Positions 23,188-31,920 of a stretch of 64,000 bases of DNA are shown one piece after another. The notes below the pieces were generated by a model that saw nothing but the letters and a program-made list of their open reading frames with translations, was not told where the DNA came from and ran no database searches. Source of the DNA: VRUE01 sp963728365 (GTDB taxonomy: Bacteria > Actinomycetota > Thermoleophilia > Solirubrobacterales > 70-9). Where the stretch lies: positions 372,001 through 436,000 of the forward strand of contig CAVSJI010000001.1 of assembly GCA_963728365.1 (NCBI GenBank). The letters run 5' to 3'. Every line of letters begins with the position of its first letter. The first letter of the stretch is position 1. The position numbers were made by a program, and so were the translations under genes.

Positions 23188-23849
23188 TCCGGGTCGCCGT
23201 ATCCGGCGCCGCCGGGCGCATGGGCCAGGCCGTCTGCGAGGCGGTCGAGGGCGCCGCGGACACCGAGCTCGCCGGCCGTGCCGACCCGGCGCTCGGGGTC
23301 GAGCTGGCCGAGGTGCTCGGCGGCGCCGATGTGCTGGTCGACTTCACCGTCCCCGAGACGGCGCTGGCCAACGCGAGCGCCGCGCTGCAGGCGGGCGTGC
23401 ACGCCGTCATCGGCACCACCGGCTTCGACCTCGAGGCGCTGCGCGCCGCCGCCGAGGCTTCGCGGGCCAACTGCTTCGTCGCCCCCAACTTCGCGATCGG
23501 CGCCGTCCTGCTGATGGAGGTCTCGCAGACGATCGCTCGCCACATGGCCGAGTGCGAGATCGTCGAGCTGCACCACGACCGCAAGCTCGACGCCCCCTCC
23601 GGCACCGCGAAGCGCACCGCGGAGCTGATCGAAGCCGCCGGCGGCAACGTCCACGAGCCGATCCACTCGGTGCGCCTGCCCGGCCTCGTCGCCCACCAGG
23701 AAGTGATCTTCGGCGGCGAGGGGCAGACCCTGAGCCTGCGCCACGACTCGATCGACCGCCGCTCGTTCATGCCCGGCGTGCTGCTCGCCGTACGCACTGT
23801 GGCGGGGCTGCCCGATCGCTTCACCGTGGGACTAGAGAAGCTCCTGTGA
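23184..23849 (+). CDS. dapB: 4-hydroxy-tetrahydrodipicolinate reductase
   Basis: NAD(P)H-dependent step of the lysine/diaminopimelate pathway. The Rossmann start VAVSGAAGRMGQAVCEAV, the GTTGF nucleotide loop and the signature HHDRKLDAPSGTA with catalytic His and Lys are present. The 221-residue length is shorter than the 245-270 usual in other bacteria, but all motifs are intact and the C-terminus has the expected SFMPGVLLAVRTV helix. It is coupled to the upstream peptidase gene by overlap, and dapA follows 25 bp downstream. Confidence 0.93.
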   Translation: MIRVAVSGAAGRMGQAVCEAVEGAADTELAGRADPALGVELAEVLGGADVLVDFTVPETALANASAALQAGVHAVIGTTGFDLEALRAAAEASRANCFVAPNFAIGAVLLMEVSQTIARHMAECEIVELHHDRKLDAPSGTAKRTAELIEAAGGNVHEPIHSVRLPGLVAHQEVIFGGEGQTLSLRHDSIDRRSFMPGVLLAVRTVAGLPDRFTVGLEKLL

Positions 23850-23862
23850 GATCGCACCGCGA

Positions 23863-23868
23863 TACCCT
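23863..23868 (+). promoter_or_regulatory. -10 element of dapA (TACCCT), leaderless type
   Basis: TACCCT ends 6 nt before the dapA ATG, and no Shine-Dalgarno sequence lies between. The predicted transcription start is at or next to the start codon. Confidence 0.55.
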
Positions 23869-23874
23869 GCGCCC

Positions 23875-24750
23875 ATGAAGGAGATTCGCGGGGTGATTAC
23901 TGCGATGGCGACGCCGTTCGAGGCGAGCGGCGCGGTCGACGAGGCGGCGGCGCTGAAGCTCGCCACCTACCTGCTGGAGCACGGCTCGCACGGCCTGGTG
24001 ATCTCGGGCTCGACCGGCGAGGCGCCGACCCTGACCGACGAGGAGGCGCTCGACCTGGTCCGCACGGTGCGGCGCGAGGTCGGCGACGAGGTGCTGCTGG
24101 TCTGTGGCACGGGAACCAACTACACCGACCACTCGATCGAGCTGACCCAGGGCGCGGTCGAGGCCGGCGCCGACGCCGCGCTGATCGTCACGCCCTACTA
24201 CAACAAGCCCAACCCGGCCGGCATCTTCGCCCACTTCGAGGCGATCGCCGCCGCGGTCCCCGGCTTCCCGCTGATCGCCTACAACATCCCCTCGCGGGTG
24301 GTCGTCAACGTGCCGCCCGATCAGCTCGCCGAGATCGCCGAGATAGACGGCGTCGTCGCGGTCAAGCAGGCCAACAACGACGACCTGCAACCGATCGAGG
24401 GACTCGAGATCCTCGCCGGCAACGACGACATCTTCTTCCGCACGCTGGAGATCGGCGGGGCCGGGGGGATCTGCGTCGCCTCGCACCTGGTCGGCCCGCA
24501 GATGCGCGAGATCTGGGATGCGGCGCAGGCCGGTGAAATGGACCGTGCCCGCGAGATCGACGCGACCCTGAAGCAGGTCTACGCGGCGATGGGCGTGACC
24601 ACCAACCCGATCCCGGTCAAGGCGGGGCTGGAGATGACCGGCCTGATCCCGACCGGCAGCCTGAGACTTCCCCTGGTCCCCGCCGACGCTGAGCAGCGCG
24701 CTGTTGTCCGCGCGGCCCTGGAGAGCGTCGGCATCACGGTGAACCGGTGA
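23875..24750 (+). CDS. dapA: 4-hydroxy-tetrahydrodipicolinate synthase
   Basis: Condenses pyruvate with aspartate semialdehyde, the committed step towards diaminopimelate. The 291-residue TIM-barrel protein has GSTGEAPTLTDEE near residue 44, the catalytic-triad region PYYNKPNP, Tyr in IAYNIPSR near 135, and the Schiff-base lysine in AVKQANND near 164. It has its own putative leaderless promoter and ends in an overlap with rnj (GTGA), a dapA-rnj pairing common in actinobacteria. Confidence 0.95.
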   Translation: MKEIRGVITAMATPFEASGAVDEAAALKLATYLLEHGSHGLVISGSTGEAPTLTDEEALDLVRTVRREVGDEVLLVCGTGTNYTDHSIELTQGAVEAGADAALIVTPYYNKPNPAGIFAHFEAIAAAVPGFPLIAYNIPSRVVVNVPPDQLAEIAEIDGVVAVKQANNDDLQPIEGLEILAGNDDIFFRTLEIGGAGGICVASHLVGPQMREIWDAAQAGEMDRAREIDATLKQVYAAMGVTTNPIPVKAGLEMTGLIPTGSLRLPLVPADAEQRAVVRAALESVGITVNR

Positions 24751-26411
24751 CCCAGCCCAAGCTCCGCGTGCTGCCGCTCGGGGGACTGGGCGAGATCGGC
24801 AAGAACATGACCGTGATCGAGTACGACGAGCGGATCGTCGTCGTCGACACCGGCCTGATGTTCCCGACCGCGGAGATGCTCGGCATCGACCTCGTGCTGC
24901 CCGATTTCTCCTACCTGCGCGAGCGCGCCGAGGACATCGAGGCGATCGTCCTCACCCACGGCCACGAGGACCACGTCGGCGCCCTGCCCTACGTGCTGCG
25001 TGAGATCGGCTACCCGCCTGCGATCTACGGCGGCCTGCTGACGATCGGCATGGTCCGTGCCAAGCTCGACGAGCACAAGCTCCGCGACGCGCCGCTGCAG
25101 GAGCTGCCGGCGGGGGAGACGGTCCAGGCCGGGCCCTTCCAGCTCGAGCTGGTTCACCTCTCGCACTCGATCCCCGACGCGCGCGGCGTGCTGCTGAGGA
25201 CCGAGCTGGGGTCGGTGCTGATGACCGGCGACTACAAGTTCGACCAGACCCCGGTCGACGGCCGGCCGGCCGACATCTCGCGCCTCGCCGAGCTGGGACG
25301 CGACGGCCTGATGCTGCTCTGTGGCGACTCGACCAACGCGGACCGGCCGGGCGTGGCGCCCTCGGAGTCGAGCGTCGGCCCGGCGCTGCTGGAGACCTTC
25401 GAGGGCTGTGAGGGGCGGATCATCGTCACCTCCTTCGCCTCCAACATCCACCGCGTGCAGCAGGTGATCGACGCCGCGGTGCAGCTCGACCGCCGGGTTG
25501 CCCTGGTCGGCCGCTCGATGCGCAAAAACTTCAACATCGCCTCCAGCCTCGGGATCGCCAAGGCGCCGGAGGGGCTCTTCATCCAGCCGCGCGAGATCGC
25601 GAACTTCCCCGACGAGAAGGTGATCGTGATCTCGACCGGCAGCCAGGGCGAGCCGCTCTCGGCCCTGCGCCGCATGGCCAACAACGACCACCGCGACGTC
25701 GAGCTGCATTCCGGCGACACGGTCGTCTTCTCGGCGACGCCGGTGCCCGGCAACGAGCGCGCCGTGAACGAGACGATCGACCGCATCTATGAGATCGGGG
25801 CCACCGTGGTGACCGCGAAGCAGGCGCCGATTCACGCCTCCGGACACGGTTGGCAGGAGGAGCTGAAGCTGATGCTCAACCTGACCAAGCCGCGCTACGT
25901 GCTGCCGGTCCACGGCGACTTCCAGCGGCTGCGCCTGCACGCCGAGCTGGCCGAATCGGTCGGCGTGCGGAGCGAGTGCATCTTCAAGGGACGCAACGGC
26001 CTGCCGCTCGAGATCGACGCCAACGGGGCGCGCTTCGGCGAGGACGTCCATGCCGGGGTGGTCTTCGTCGACGGGGTCAACGTCGGCGAGCCCGACGACG
26101 TCGCCCTGCGCGACCGGCGCGAGATCTCCGCCGACGGGATCTTCATCGTCGTCGCGACGATCTCCTCCGACGACGGCCAGGTCGTCGCCGACCCCGAAGT
26201 GCTGGTTCGCGGCGTCGCCGGAGTCGAGGAGAGCGACCCGCTGGTCGAAGAGCTCAAGGACCTGGCCGAGGACTCGCTCGAGGACGCCGCCGAGGCCGGC
26301 ACCCGCGAGCTGCACCTGGTCCAGGAAGACCTGCACGATGCGGTGGCCAAGGTCCTCTACGAGAAGCTCCGCCGCCGCCCGATGATCATTCCCGTGGTCG
26401 TCGAGGTCTGA
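24747..26411 (+). CDS. rnj: Ribonuclease J
   Basis: Metallo-beta-lactamase-fold ribonuclease with 5'-3' exo- and endonuclease activity in RNA decay and rRNA maturation. The 554-residue protein has the zinc motif LTHGHEDHVGALPYVL near residue 70, HSIPDARG, GDYKFDQTPVDG, and the beta-CASP motifs CGDSTNADRPG, STGSQGEP and VHGDFQRLRLHA. The C-terminal domain ends in PMIIPVVVEV, typical of actinobacterial RNase J. The GTG overlaps the dapA stop. A terminator hairpin follows the gene. Confidence 0.94.
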   Translation: MTQPKLRVLPLGGLGEIGKNMTVIEYDERIVVVDTGLMFPTAEMLGIDLVLPDFSYLRERAEDIEAIVLTHGHEDHVGALPYVLREIGYPPAIYGGLLTIGMVRAKLDEHKLRDAPLQELPAGETVQAGPFQLELVHLSHSIPDARGVLLRTELGSVLMTGDYKFDQTPVDGRPADISRLAELGRDGLMLLCGDSTNADRPGVAPSESSVGPALLETFEGCEGRIIVTSFASNIHRVQQVIDAAVQLDRRVALVGRSMRKNFNIASSLGIAKAPEGLFIQPREIANFPDEKVIVISTGSQGEPLSALRRMANNDHRDVELHSGDTVVFSATPVPGNERAVNETIDRIYEIGATVVTAKQAPIHASGHGWQEELKLMLNLTKPRYVLPVHGDFQRLRLHAELAESVGVRSECIFKGRNGLPLEIDANGARFGEDVHAGVVFVDGVNVGEPDDVALRDRREISADGIFIVVATISSDDGQVVADPEVLVRGVAGVEESDPLVEELKDLAEDSLEDAAEAGTRELHLVQEDLHDAVAKVLYEKLRRRPMIIPVVVEV

Positions 26412-26429
26412 CGCACCGCCGCAGATAAA

Positions 26430-26469
26430 AGGACCCGCCGGGGGTGTTGGGGAGAGCCCGGCGGGTCCT
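26430..26469. terminator. Bidirectional terminator hairpin between rnj and the histidine kinase
   Basis: AGGACCCGCCGGG (26430-26442) pairs perfectly with CCCGGCGGGTCCT (26457-26469) around a 14-nt loop, in the gap between convergent genes. AAAA precedes the left arm, so on the minus strand the hairpin is followed by a short T-run. The arm GGCGGGTCCTGT matches the end of family C, but the rest does not. Confidence 0.75.
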
Positions 26470-26514
26470 GTGTCTCGTCCACGGAGCAATCTAGGTCGCT
26501 CCGCTAAAGCGCGG

Positions 26515-27960
26515 CTAAAAGGTGCGCGTCGGCTCCGGGACTCGTTGCAGCGGGATGCGGATGCGGAACTGAGCCCCCCCGCCGGCGGATTCGCCCGCCT
26601 CCACGGAGCCGCCGTGGGAGACGGCAACCGCCTTGACGATCGAGAGTCCCAGGCCGCTGCCGGGGCCGACGGCGGTGTCGGCGGGGCCCTCGCCGCGGAC
26701 GAAGCGATCGAAGATCTGCTCGCGCAGGCGAGGCGGGATGCCGGGGCCGTCGTCGGTCACCTCGACCACCGCCTGTTCGCCGACCCGGCGGACGTCGAGC
26801 TCGATGCGGGCGCCGGGGGGAGTGTGACGGATGGCGTTGTCGAGCAGGTTGAGCACCATGCGGTGCAGCTCGTCGGGGTTGCCGCTGACCGGCAGGGCAC
26901 GCTGGTTGTCGATCTGCAGCTCGCGATCGCCCGTCAGCGGGGCGATCTCGAGCGCGGCGCTGCCGGCGACCTCGGCGAGGTCGCAGGGTCCGTGCTTGCC
27001 GCCGCGGCCGGCGTCGGCGCGGGCGAGCAGCAGCAGGTCGGCGACCAGCCTGCTCATCCGCTTCGAGGAGCGCAGGGCAGAGTCGACCATCGCCCGCTCG
27101 TCCTCCTGTGACGGCTGCTCGAGCGATGCCTGCAGCAGTTCGAGGTTGGCGAGCACGCTGGTCAGCGGGGTGCGCAGCTCGTGCGAGGCGTCGGCGACGA
27201 ACTCGCGCTGCTTCTGCATCGCCGCCTCGCGCTCGGCGCGCGCCGCGTCAAGCGAGCGCAACATCTGCTCGAGGGTGCGGGCCAGCTCGCCGACCTCGTC
27301 GTCGACCGGAGGCTCGGGCATATGGCTGGAGGGGTCGCCGGTGGCGGCGATCGCTCCAGCGGTCGAGGTCAGGGCGGCGATCGGCCGCATCGCCCGCGAA
27401 GCGATCGCCACCCCGGCCAGGCTGGCAAGCAGCGTGCCGCCGACGATCCCGGCGGCGATGAAGAGCCAGAGCCGATCGATGGTCGAGTCGACGTGGGCGA
27501 CGCTGCGTCCGTACTGGACGAAGCCGGTGACGTTCCCCGCTTCGCCTGTGATCCGCGCCGTCGCCACGCGCATCCCCCCATAGGTCGTGAGCCCGAGGGC
27601 GGGGGCGCCCAGATCCTGGGCGCCCCCGCTTTCGCGAATCAGGGTGCTGCCGGCGAAGACCCGCGCCGAGGCGCCGTCTGGGCGGACGAAGTCGTCGAGC
27701 TTGGGGCCGCGCCAGTAGGTGGTCAGCCCGGTGTCGAAGATGTGACTTTCGGCGGCCAGCGTCTGGGCGGCGCTGCTCACCTGGCGGTTGAAGTCGTCGC
27801 GGATGCGGCTGGTGGCGATCTGGCCGATCACCGCGCCGAAGGCGAGCAGAATGACCAGCGTGAGGCTTGCCGAGACGGCGGCAAGCCGCCAGCGCACGGG
27901 CCAGCTGGAGGGGCGGAGCCGGGTCGGCCAGCGGGCCGCGGCCTTGCGGAGCAGGCCCAA
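26515..27960 (-). CDS. Two-component sensor histidine kinase (OmpR-partner type)
   Basis: A 481-residue membrane kinase. TM1 (about 25-48) and TM2 (about 163-188) flank an extracytoplasmic sensor of about 115 residues; a HAMP region then leads to the H-box FVADASHELRTPLTSV with His260, N-box NLLDNAIRHTPPGA, and G-boxes VTDDGPGIPP and GSGLGLSIVKAV. The order resembles MprB/TcrY-like kinases. The TTG start lies 3 bp after the stop of the response regulator gene, with which it forms an operon. A perfect 14-bp palindrome (27599-27629) is embedded in the sensor region. The stimulus is unknown. Confidence 0.9.
   Translation of the reverse strand: MGLLRKAAARWPTRLRPSSWPVRWRLAAVSASLTLVILLAFGAVIGQIATSRIRDDFNRQVSSAAQTLAAESHIFDTGLTTYWRGPKLDDFVRPDGASARVFAGSTLIRESGGAQDLGAPALGLTTYGGMRVATARITGEAGNVTGFVQYGRSVAHVDSTIDRLWLFIAAGIVGGTLLASLAGVAIASRAMRPIAALTSTAGAIAATGDPSSHMPEPPVDDEVGELARTLEQMLRSLDAARAEREAAMQKQREFVADASHELRTPLTSVLANLELLQASLEQPSQEDERAMVDSALRSSKRMSRLVADLLLLARADAGRGGKHGPCDLAEVAGSAALEIAPLTGDRELQIDNQRALPVSGNPDELHRMVLNLLDNAIRHTPPGARIELDVRRVGEQAVVEVTDDGPGIPPRLREQIFDRFVRGEGPADTAVGPGSGLGLSIVKAVAVSHGGSVEAGESAGGGAQFRIRIPLQRVPEPTRTF
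27599..27629. repeat. Perfect 14-bp palindrome inside the histidine kinase gene
   Basis: GCGGGGGCGCCCAG (27599-27612) and CTGGGCGCCCCCGC (27616-27629) are separated by 3 nt. It encodes part of SGGAQDLGAPALG in the extracytoplasmic sensor region, which is otherwise not GC-extreme. No other copy was found in the window. Confidence 0.7.
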
Positions 27961-27963
27961 GCG

Positions 27964-28659
27964 CTACTCCTTGAGCACGTAGCCGGCGCCGCGCTTGGTG
28001 TGCAGCAGGCGGGGCTCGTCGTCGGCCTCGAGCTTGCGGCGCAGGTTGGAGATGAAGACGTCGATCGTGTTGGTCGCCGCGGTCGGGTCATACCCCCAGA
28101 CCTCGTCTAGCAGGCGCTCGCGGGAGACGACCAGGCGCTCGTTGCGCATCAGGTACTCGAGCAGCTCGAACTCGCGGTTGGTCAGCTCCAGCTCGCGCTC
28201 GCCGCGGCGCACCTCGCGAGTGTCGGGATTCAGCATCAGGTCGGCGATCTGCAGCGAGGCCGCGCCACGCGGCGGGCGGCGGCGCAGCAGAGCGCGGATC
28301 CGCGCCAGCAGCTCGGTGCGCTCGAAGGGCTTTACCAGGTAGTCGTCGGCGCCGCTGTCGAGACCGTCGACCCGGTCCTCGGTCTCGGCGCGCGCGGTCA
28401 GCATCAGGATCGGCACGTCCCCGTCGGCGCGCAGCCGCCTGCAGACCTCGACCCCGTCGAGCCGCGGCAGGCCGAGGTCGAGCACCACGAGGTCGGGGAC
28501 GAAGCCGGCGGCGACGTCGAGGGCGTCGACGCCGTCGGCGCTGGTGCGGACCTCGTAGCCCTCCTGGCGGAGCGACCGTCTGAGCACGTCGGCGATCTCT
28601 GCGTCGTCCTCGACGACTAGCACCCTGCCGGTGGCGGTCTCCTGGTCGGTTGTGAGCAT
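27964..28659 (-). CDS. OmpR-family response regulator
   Basis: A 231-residue transcription factor. The receiver domain has VLVVEDDAEIADVL, the phospho-acceptor Asp61 in LVVLDLGLPRLDG, and the conserved Lys in DYLVKPFERTELL. The C-terminal winged helix contains ELTNREFELLEYLMRNERLV and NTIDVFISNLRRKLE with the closing HTKRGAGYVL. It resembles MprA-like regulators. TAACAT (revcomp of 28667-28672) ends 7 nt before the ATG, suggesting a leaderless promoter. It is cotranscribed with the kinase downstream and divergent from ftsK across palindrome B1. Confidence 0.93.
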   Translation of the reverse strand: MLTTDQETATGRVLVVEDDAEIADVLRRSLRQEGYEVRTSADGVDALDVAAGFVPDLVVLDLGLPRLDGVEVCRRLRADGDVPILMLTARAETEDRVDGLDSGADDYLVKPFERTELLARIRALLRRRPPRGAASLQIADLMLNPDTREVRRGERELELTNREFELLEYLMRNERLVVSRERLLDEVWGYDPTAATNTIDVFISNLRRKLEADDEPRLLHTKRGAGYVLKE

Positions 28660-28737
28660 TGGAGCGATGTTAGAGGCCCGGGAGGGACGCCTGGCGGAGT
28701 TTTAGGCCGGGTTTAGGCGCCTCGGGGCGGGGTGGCC

Positions 28738-28841
28738 GGTCTGGCAGGGGGTTCCGCTTAACTTTTCGGATGCAGAGGCTGGGGCTATCGCCTCTGGGCT
28801 CACGACCGAAAAGTACAAGACGCTCCACCCCCTTCCAGATC
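28738..28841 (+). repeat. Palindromic element B1 upstream of ftsK
   Basis: Outer arms GGTCTGGCAGGGGG (28738-28751) and CCCCCTTCCAGATC (28828-28841) pair at 12 of 14 positions. Inside is the family B core: TTCCGCTTA, ACTTTTCGG (28761-28769) pairing with CCGAAAAGT (28806-28814), GTACAAGACG, and a central hairpin CAGAGGC/GCCTCTG. It lies between divergent genes, so it is not simply a terminator. Confidence 0.9.
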
Positions 28842-28889
28842 GTCTTTCCGCTTCGCAGGGGACTCGGGACACGTGTCGAAGCCGCTTCC

Positions 28890-31070
28890 ATGTTCAAACG
28901 CCAGAAGCGGCGTGCTCCGGCGCGCGGGAAAGCTAAAAGCAAGCCCAAGAAGCCCCGAGGTGGGGGGAAGCTTCATTTGCCGGATGGGTTGCAGCAGCGG
29001 CATCTGGACTTGATCGGGTTGTTGCTGATCGCCTCTGGCGTTTATTTGAGCTTTGTTCTGTTCTTCGGTTGGGACGGCGGGAAGATTGGCTATGGGCTCG
29101 AAACCGCCCTTGTGTATCTCGGCGGTGGGGTCGGGGCTCGGATCTTTACGGTCTTGATGCTGGTTGCCGGGGGGTTGATCGTTACCGGGACTTCGATTTC
29201 GACGTTGTTCCGGGGGATCGGGCGGGGGCTGCGCACCGCGGTCCTCGGGACTCGGGACGTCACTCAGACTGCTGTGCGGCAGCGGCGGGATCGGCATGAG
29301 GCTCAGACTCGGGAGGCGAATACCTTCTCGTTTGAGACCGAGGCTGGGGCTACGGATGTGATGAGCGCCTATCCGGAGGACGACGACGTGGAGCCGACCG
29401 TGGCGCTGGGCGGGGAGGGGGCCGACGCGGTCGAGGAGCCCGTCACCCAGGACTTCGAGGCGGAGATGGCCGAGATTCAGGCCGAAGAAGAGAAGGCGCT
29501 CGGCGAGGAGCCGCAGGCGCCGCCCGAGCAGCCGACACTGACCCCGCAGGGCAACAAGCGCGGGGTGACGATCTCCGAGGGAGTCGACTACCGGCCGCCG
29601 CCCGCCAAAGCGCTGGAGCGCGGCAAGGGCGACAAGGGCGTCGACCCCCGCGACCATGAGGCCGTTGGCAACAAGCTGGTCGAGGCCCTCGGTCACTTCG
29701 GGGTCGAAGCAAAGATCGTCGGCATCGTCAGCGGCCCGCACGTCTCGCGCTACGAACTGCGGCTGGCACCGGGCACCAAGGTGAAGAAGGTGACCGAGCT
29801 GGCCAACGACCTCGCCTACGCGCTGGCCTCGACCGACATCCGCATCCTGGCGCCGATCCCCGGCAAGCAGGCGGTCGGGGTCGAGGTGCCGAACACGCGG
29901 CGGCGGATCGTGCGGCTCGGCGACATCTATGCCGGCCGTCCCGAGAAGACCTCGCCGCTGGTCGCCTGGCTCGGCAAGGGAATCGACGGCAACGCGGTCT
30001 GGACCGACCTGGCGAAGATGCCGCACGTGCTGGTCGCCGGAACCACCGGGTCGGGCAAGTCCGGCTGCGTCAACGCGATCCTCTCCTCGATCCTGATGCA
30101 GGCGTCGCCCAACGAGGTGCGCCTCGTCCTGGTCGACCCCAAGCAGGTCGAGCTCAACCACTACGAGAACGTGCCGCACCTGCTGACCCCGGTGGTCACC
30201 TCGCCGCGCCTGGCGGCCAACGTGCTCGCCAACCTGATCGGCGAGATGGAGAGCCGCTACGGAATCATGGGCGAAGCCCGCTGCCGCAACCTCGGCGAGC
30301 TCAACCGGGCGCGCATCAAGGCGGGCGAGCCGCCGCTGCCGCACATCCTCTGCGTGATCGACGAGCTCGCGGATCTGATGATGGTCTCCCCGGCCGAGGT
30401 CGAGGACTCGATCATCCGCCTCGCGCAGAAGTCGCGCGCCACCGGCATCCACCTGGTGCTGGCGACGCAGCGCCCCTCGACCGACATCATCACCGGCACG
30501 ATCAAGGTCAACATCCCGGCTCGCATCGCCTTCGCCGTCTCCTCCCAGACGGATTCCCGGGTGATCCTCGACCAGGGTGGGGCGGAGGCGCTGCTCGGAC
30601 AGGGCGACATGCTCTTCCGCGGCGCCGGCACCTCGAAGCTGCAGCGAATCCAAGGCGCCTTCGTCACCGAGGAGGAGACCGCGCGGATCACCGGCCACTG
30701 GGCCAAGCAGGGCGAACCGGAGTTCGAGGAGGAGCTGCTGGTCGAGAGTCAGGGCGAGCAGGGCGTCGAAGCCGACGGCGACTACGACCCCGACAGCGAC
30801 GACCTGCTCGACGAGGCGATCCGCGTCGTGGTCGAGACCGAAACCGCCTCGGTCTCGATGATCCAGCGTCGCCTGCGGGTCGGCTACACGCGCGCCGGCC
30901 GCCTGATCGACATGCTCGAGCGGCGCGGGGTGATCTCCGGCTACGAAGGCTCGAAACCACGGCAGGTGCTGGTCACGCAGGCTGACCTGGCGCGACTCAC
31001 GGGGGGCGCCGGCGAGCAGCCGGATCCCGCCCCCGAGGCACAGGTCGAGCCCAGCGCTGTGCCCGAGTAG
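28890..31070 (+). CDS. ftsK: FtsK/SpoIIIE-family DNA translocase
   Basis: Septal ATP-driven DNA pump for chromosome segregation. From ATG 28890 it is 726 residues: a basic N-terminus, a short membrane part with two clear hydrophobic stretches (about 40-61 and 73-100), an acidic linker to about 250, then the motor with Walker A AGTTGSGKSG (about 382) and Walker B HILCVIDELADLMM, and the winged-helix gamma domain (SVSMIQRRLRVGYTRAGRLI). The frame is open upstream to 28770, but that part is translated palindrome B1, so the internal ATG was preferred. The membrane part is shorter than the four-helix domain of E. coli FtsK. Confidence 0.92.
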   Translation: MFKRQKRRAPARGKAKSKPKKPRGGGKLHLPDGLQQRHLDLIGLLLIASGVYLSFVLFFGWDGGKIGYGLETALVYLGGGVGARIFTVLMLVAGGLIVTGTSISTLFRGIGRGLRTAVLGTRDVTQTAVRQRRDRHEAQTREANTFSFETEAGATDVMSAYPEDDDVEPTVALGGEGADAVEEPVTQDFEAEMAEIQAEEEKALGEEPQAPPEQPTLTPQGNKRGVTISEGVDYRPPPAKALERGKGDKGVDPRDHEAVGNKLVEALGHFGVEAKIVGIVSGPHVSRYELRLAPGTKVKKVTELANDLAYALASTDIRILAPIPGKQAVGVEVPNTRRRIVRLGDIYAGRPEKTSPLVAWLGKGIDGNAVWTDLAKMPHVLVAGTTGSGKSGCVNAILSSILMQASPNEVRLVLVDPKQVELNHYENVPHLLTPVVTSPRLAANVLANLIGEMESRYGIMGEARCRNLGELNRARIKAGEPPLPHILCVIDELADLMMVSPAEVEDSIIRLAQKSRATGIHLVLATQRPSTDIITGTIKVNIPARIAFAVSSQTDSRVILDQGGAEALLGQGDMLFRGAGTSKLQRIQGAFVTEEETARITGHWAKQGEPEFEEELLVESQGEQGVEADGDYDPDSDDLLDEAIRVVVETETASVSMIQRRLRVGYTRAGRLIDMLERRGVISGYEGSKPRQVLVTQADLARLTGGAGEQPDPAPEAQVEPSAVPE

Positions 31071-31120
31071 CCCGGACACAGCGGCCTGGAAACTCGCGTC
31101 CGGCGGTATCGGGTAGGACA

Positions 31121-31918
31121 ATGGGTCCAGTGGCCAACGGAATCGGACAGATTCTTCGCGAGGCGCGCAATCGCCGCAAAGTCGACCTATCGGCGGTCGA
31201 GGCCGCGACGCGCATCCGAGTCCGTTTCCTGCGCGCGCTCGAGAACGAAGAGTGGGACGTGCTCCCCGAGGGCGTCTACACGCGGGGGTTCATCCGCACC
31301 TACGCCGCTTATCTCGGCCTCGACGGCGAGCGACTGGCGGAAGACTTCCGGCGCGAGGTGGAAGGCGCCGGCCGGGGCGGTCCCAGCGTCGAGCTGGCGC
31401 CCGTGGCGGCCTCGGCGGCGACCGGAACCCCCGGCGGCCGCCGTTCCCTGCCGCGCCCTGCCTGGCTCGTGGCGATCGTGGCGATCGCCGCGGCGGTGCT
31501 GGTCGTCGTCCTGCTGCCTGGCGGGGGCGGCAGCGACGGCGCGAAGACCGGGAGGGCCGCGCACGAACGGTCGGTCAAGGAGGCCGCGAAAGGCGAAGCG
31601 CATGCCGGGGCTCCGGCGCCGGCCGCAGCTCCGAACGGCGTCTCCGTGCGCATCTCGGCGAACGCCGATGTCTGGGTCTGCCTGCTCGACGCCAAGGGAA
31701 CCCACCTGGTCGATGGTCAGATCCTCGAAGCCGGCGCTGAAGAGGGTCCATTCCGTTCCGGTAGCTTCACCGTCGCCTTCGGCAACAGCGAGGTCACGAT
31801 GACGATCGACGGCAATCAAGCTGAAATCCCGGAAACGTCGAGCCCGGTCGGATACTCGATCGACGGCAGCGGCGCGCTCACCGAGCTCTCTGAAGAAGAA
31901 CGGCCGAGCTGCAGCTGA
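31121..31918 (+). CDS. RodZ-like membrane protein with N-terminal helix-turn-helix
   Basis: A 265-residue protein with a Cro-like HTH_25 domain (about 8-75; GQILREARNRRKVDLSAVEA, RFLRALENEEWDVLPEGVYT, RGFIRTYAAYLGLD), one membrane helix (about 104-123), an Ala-rich linker and a C-terminal beta domain like DUF4115 (SVRISANADVWVCLLDAKG). RodZ proteins link MreB to the cell envelope in rods, but actinobacterial homologues occur without MreB, so its job here is open. It lies between ftsK and cinA, as in related genomes. A GTG three codons later is an alternative start. Confidence 0.82.
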   Translation: MGPVANGIGQILREARNRRKVDLSAVEAATRIRVRFLRALENEEWDVLPEGVYTRGFIRTYAAYLGLDGERLAEDFRREVEGAGRGGPSVELAPVAASAATGTPGGRRSLPRPAWLVAIVAIAAAVLVVVLLPGGGGSDGAKTGRAAHERSVKEAAKGEAHAGAPAPAAAPNGVSVRISANADVWVCLLDAKGTHLVDGQILEAGAEEGPFRSGSFTVAFGNSEVTMTIDGNQAEIPETSSPVGYSIDGSGALTELSEEERPSCS

Positions 31919-31920
31919 CG

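Noticed and set aside
26460..26515. A fifth copy of family C near rnj (GGCGGGTCCTGT and CGCTAAAGCG occur 45 nt apart)
   Set aside because: The stems and right end of the family are absent; CGCTAAAGCG overlaps the kinase end and the hairpin is explained as a terminator.
28770..28889. Upstream start for ftsK at ATG 28770
   Set aside because: The added residues are translated repeat B1 and do not resemble FtsK; ATG 28890 gives the basic N-terminus before the first membrane helix.
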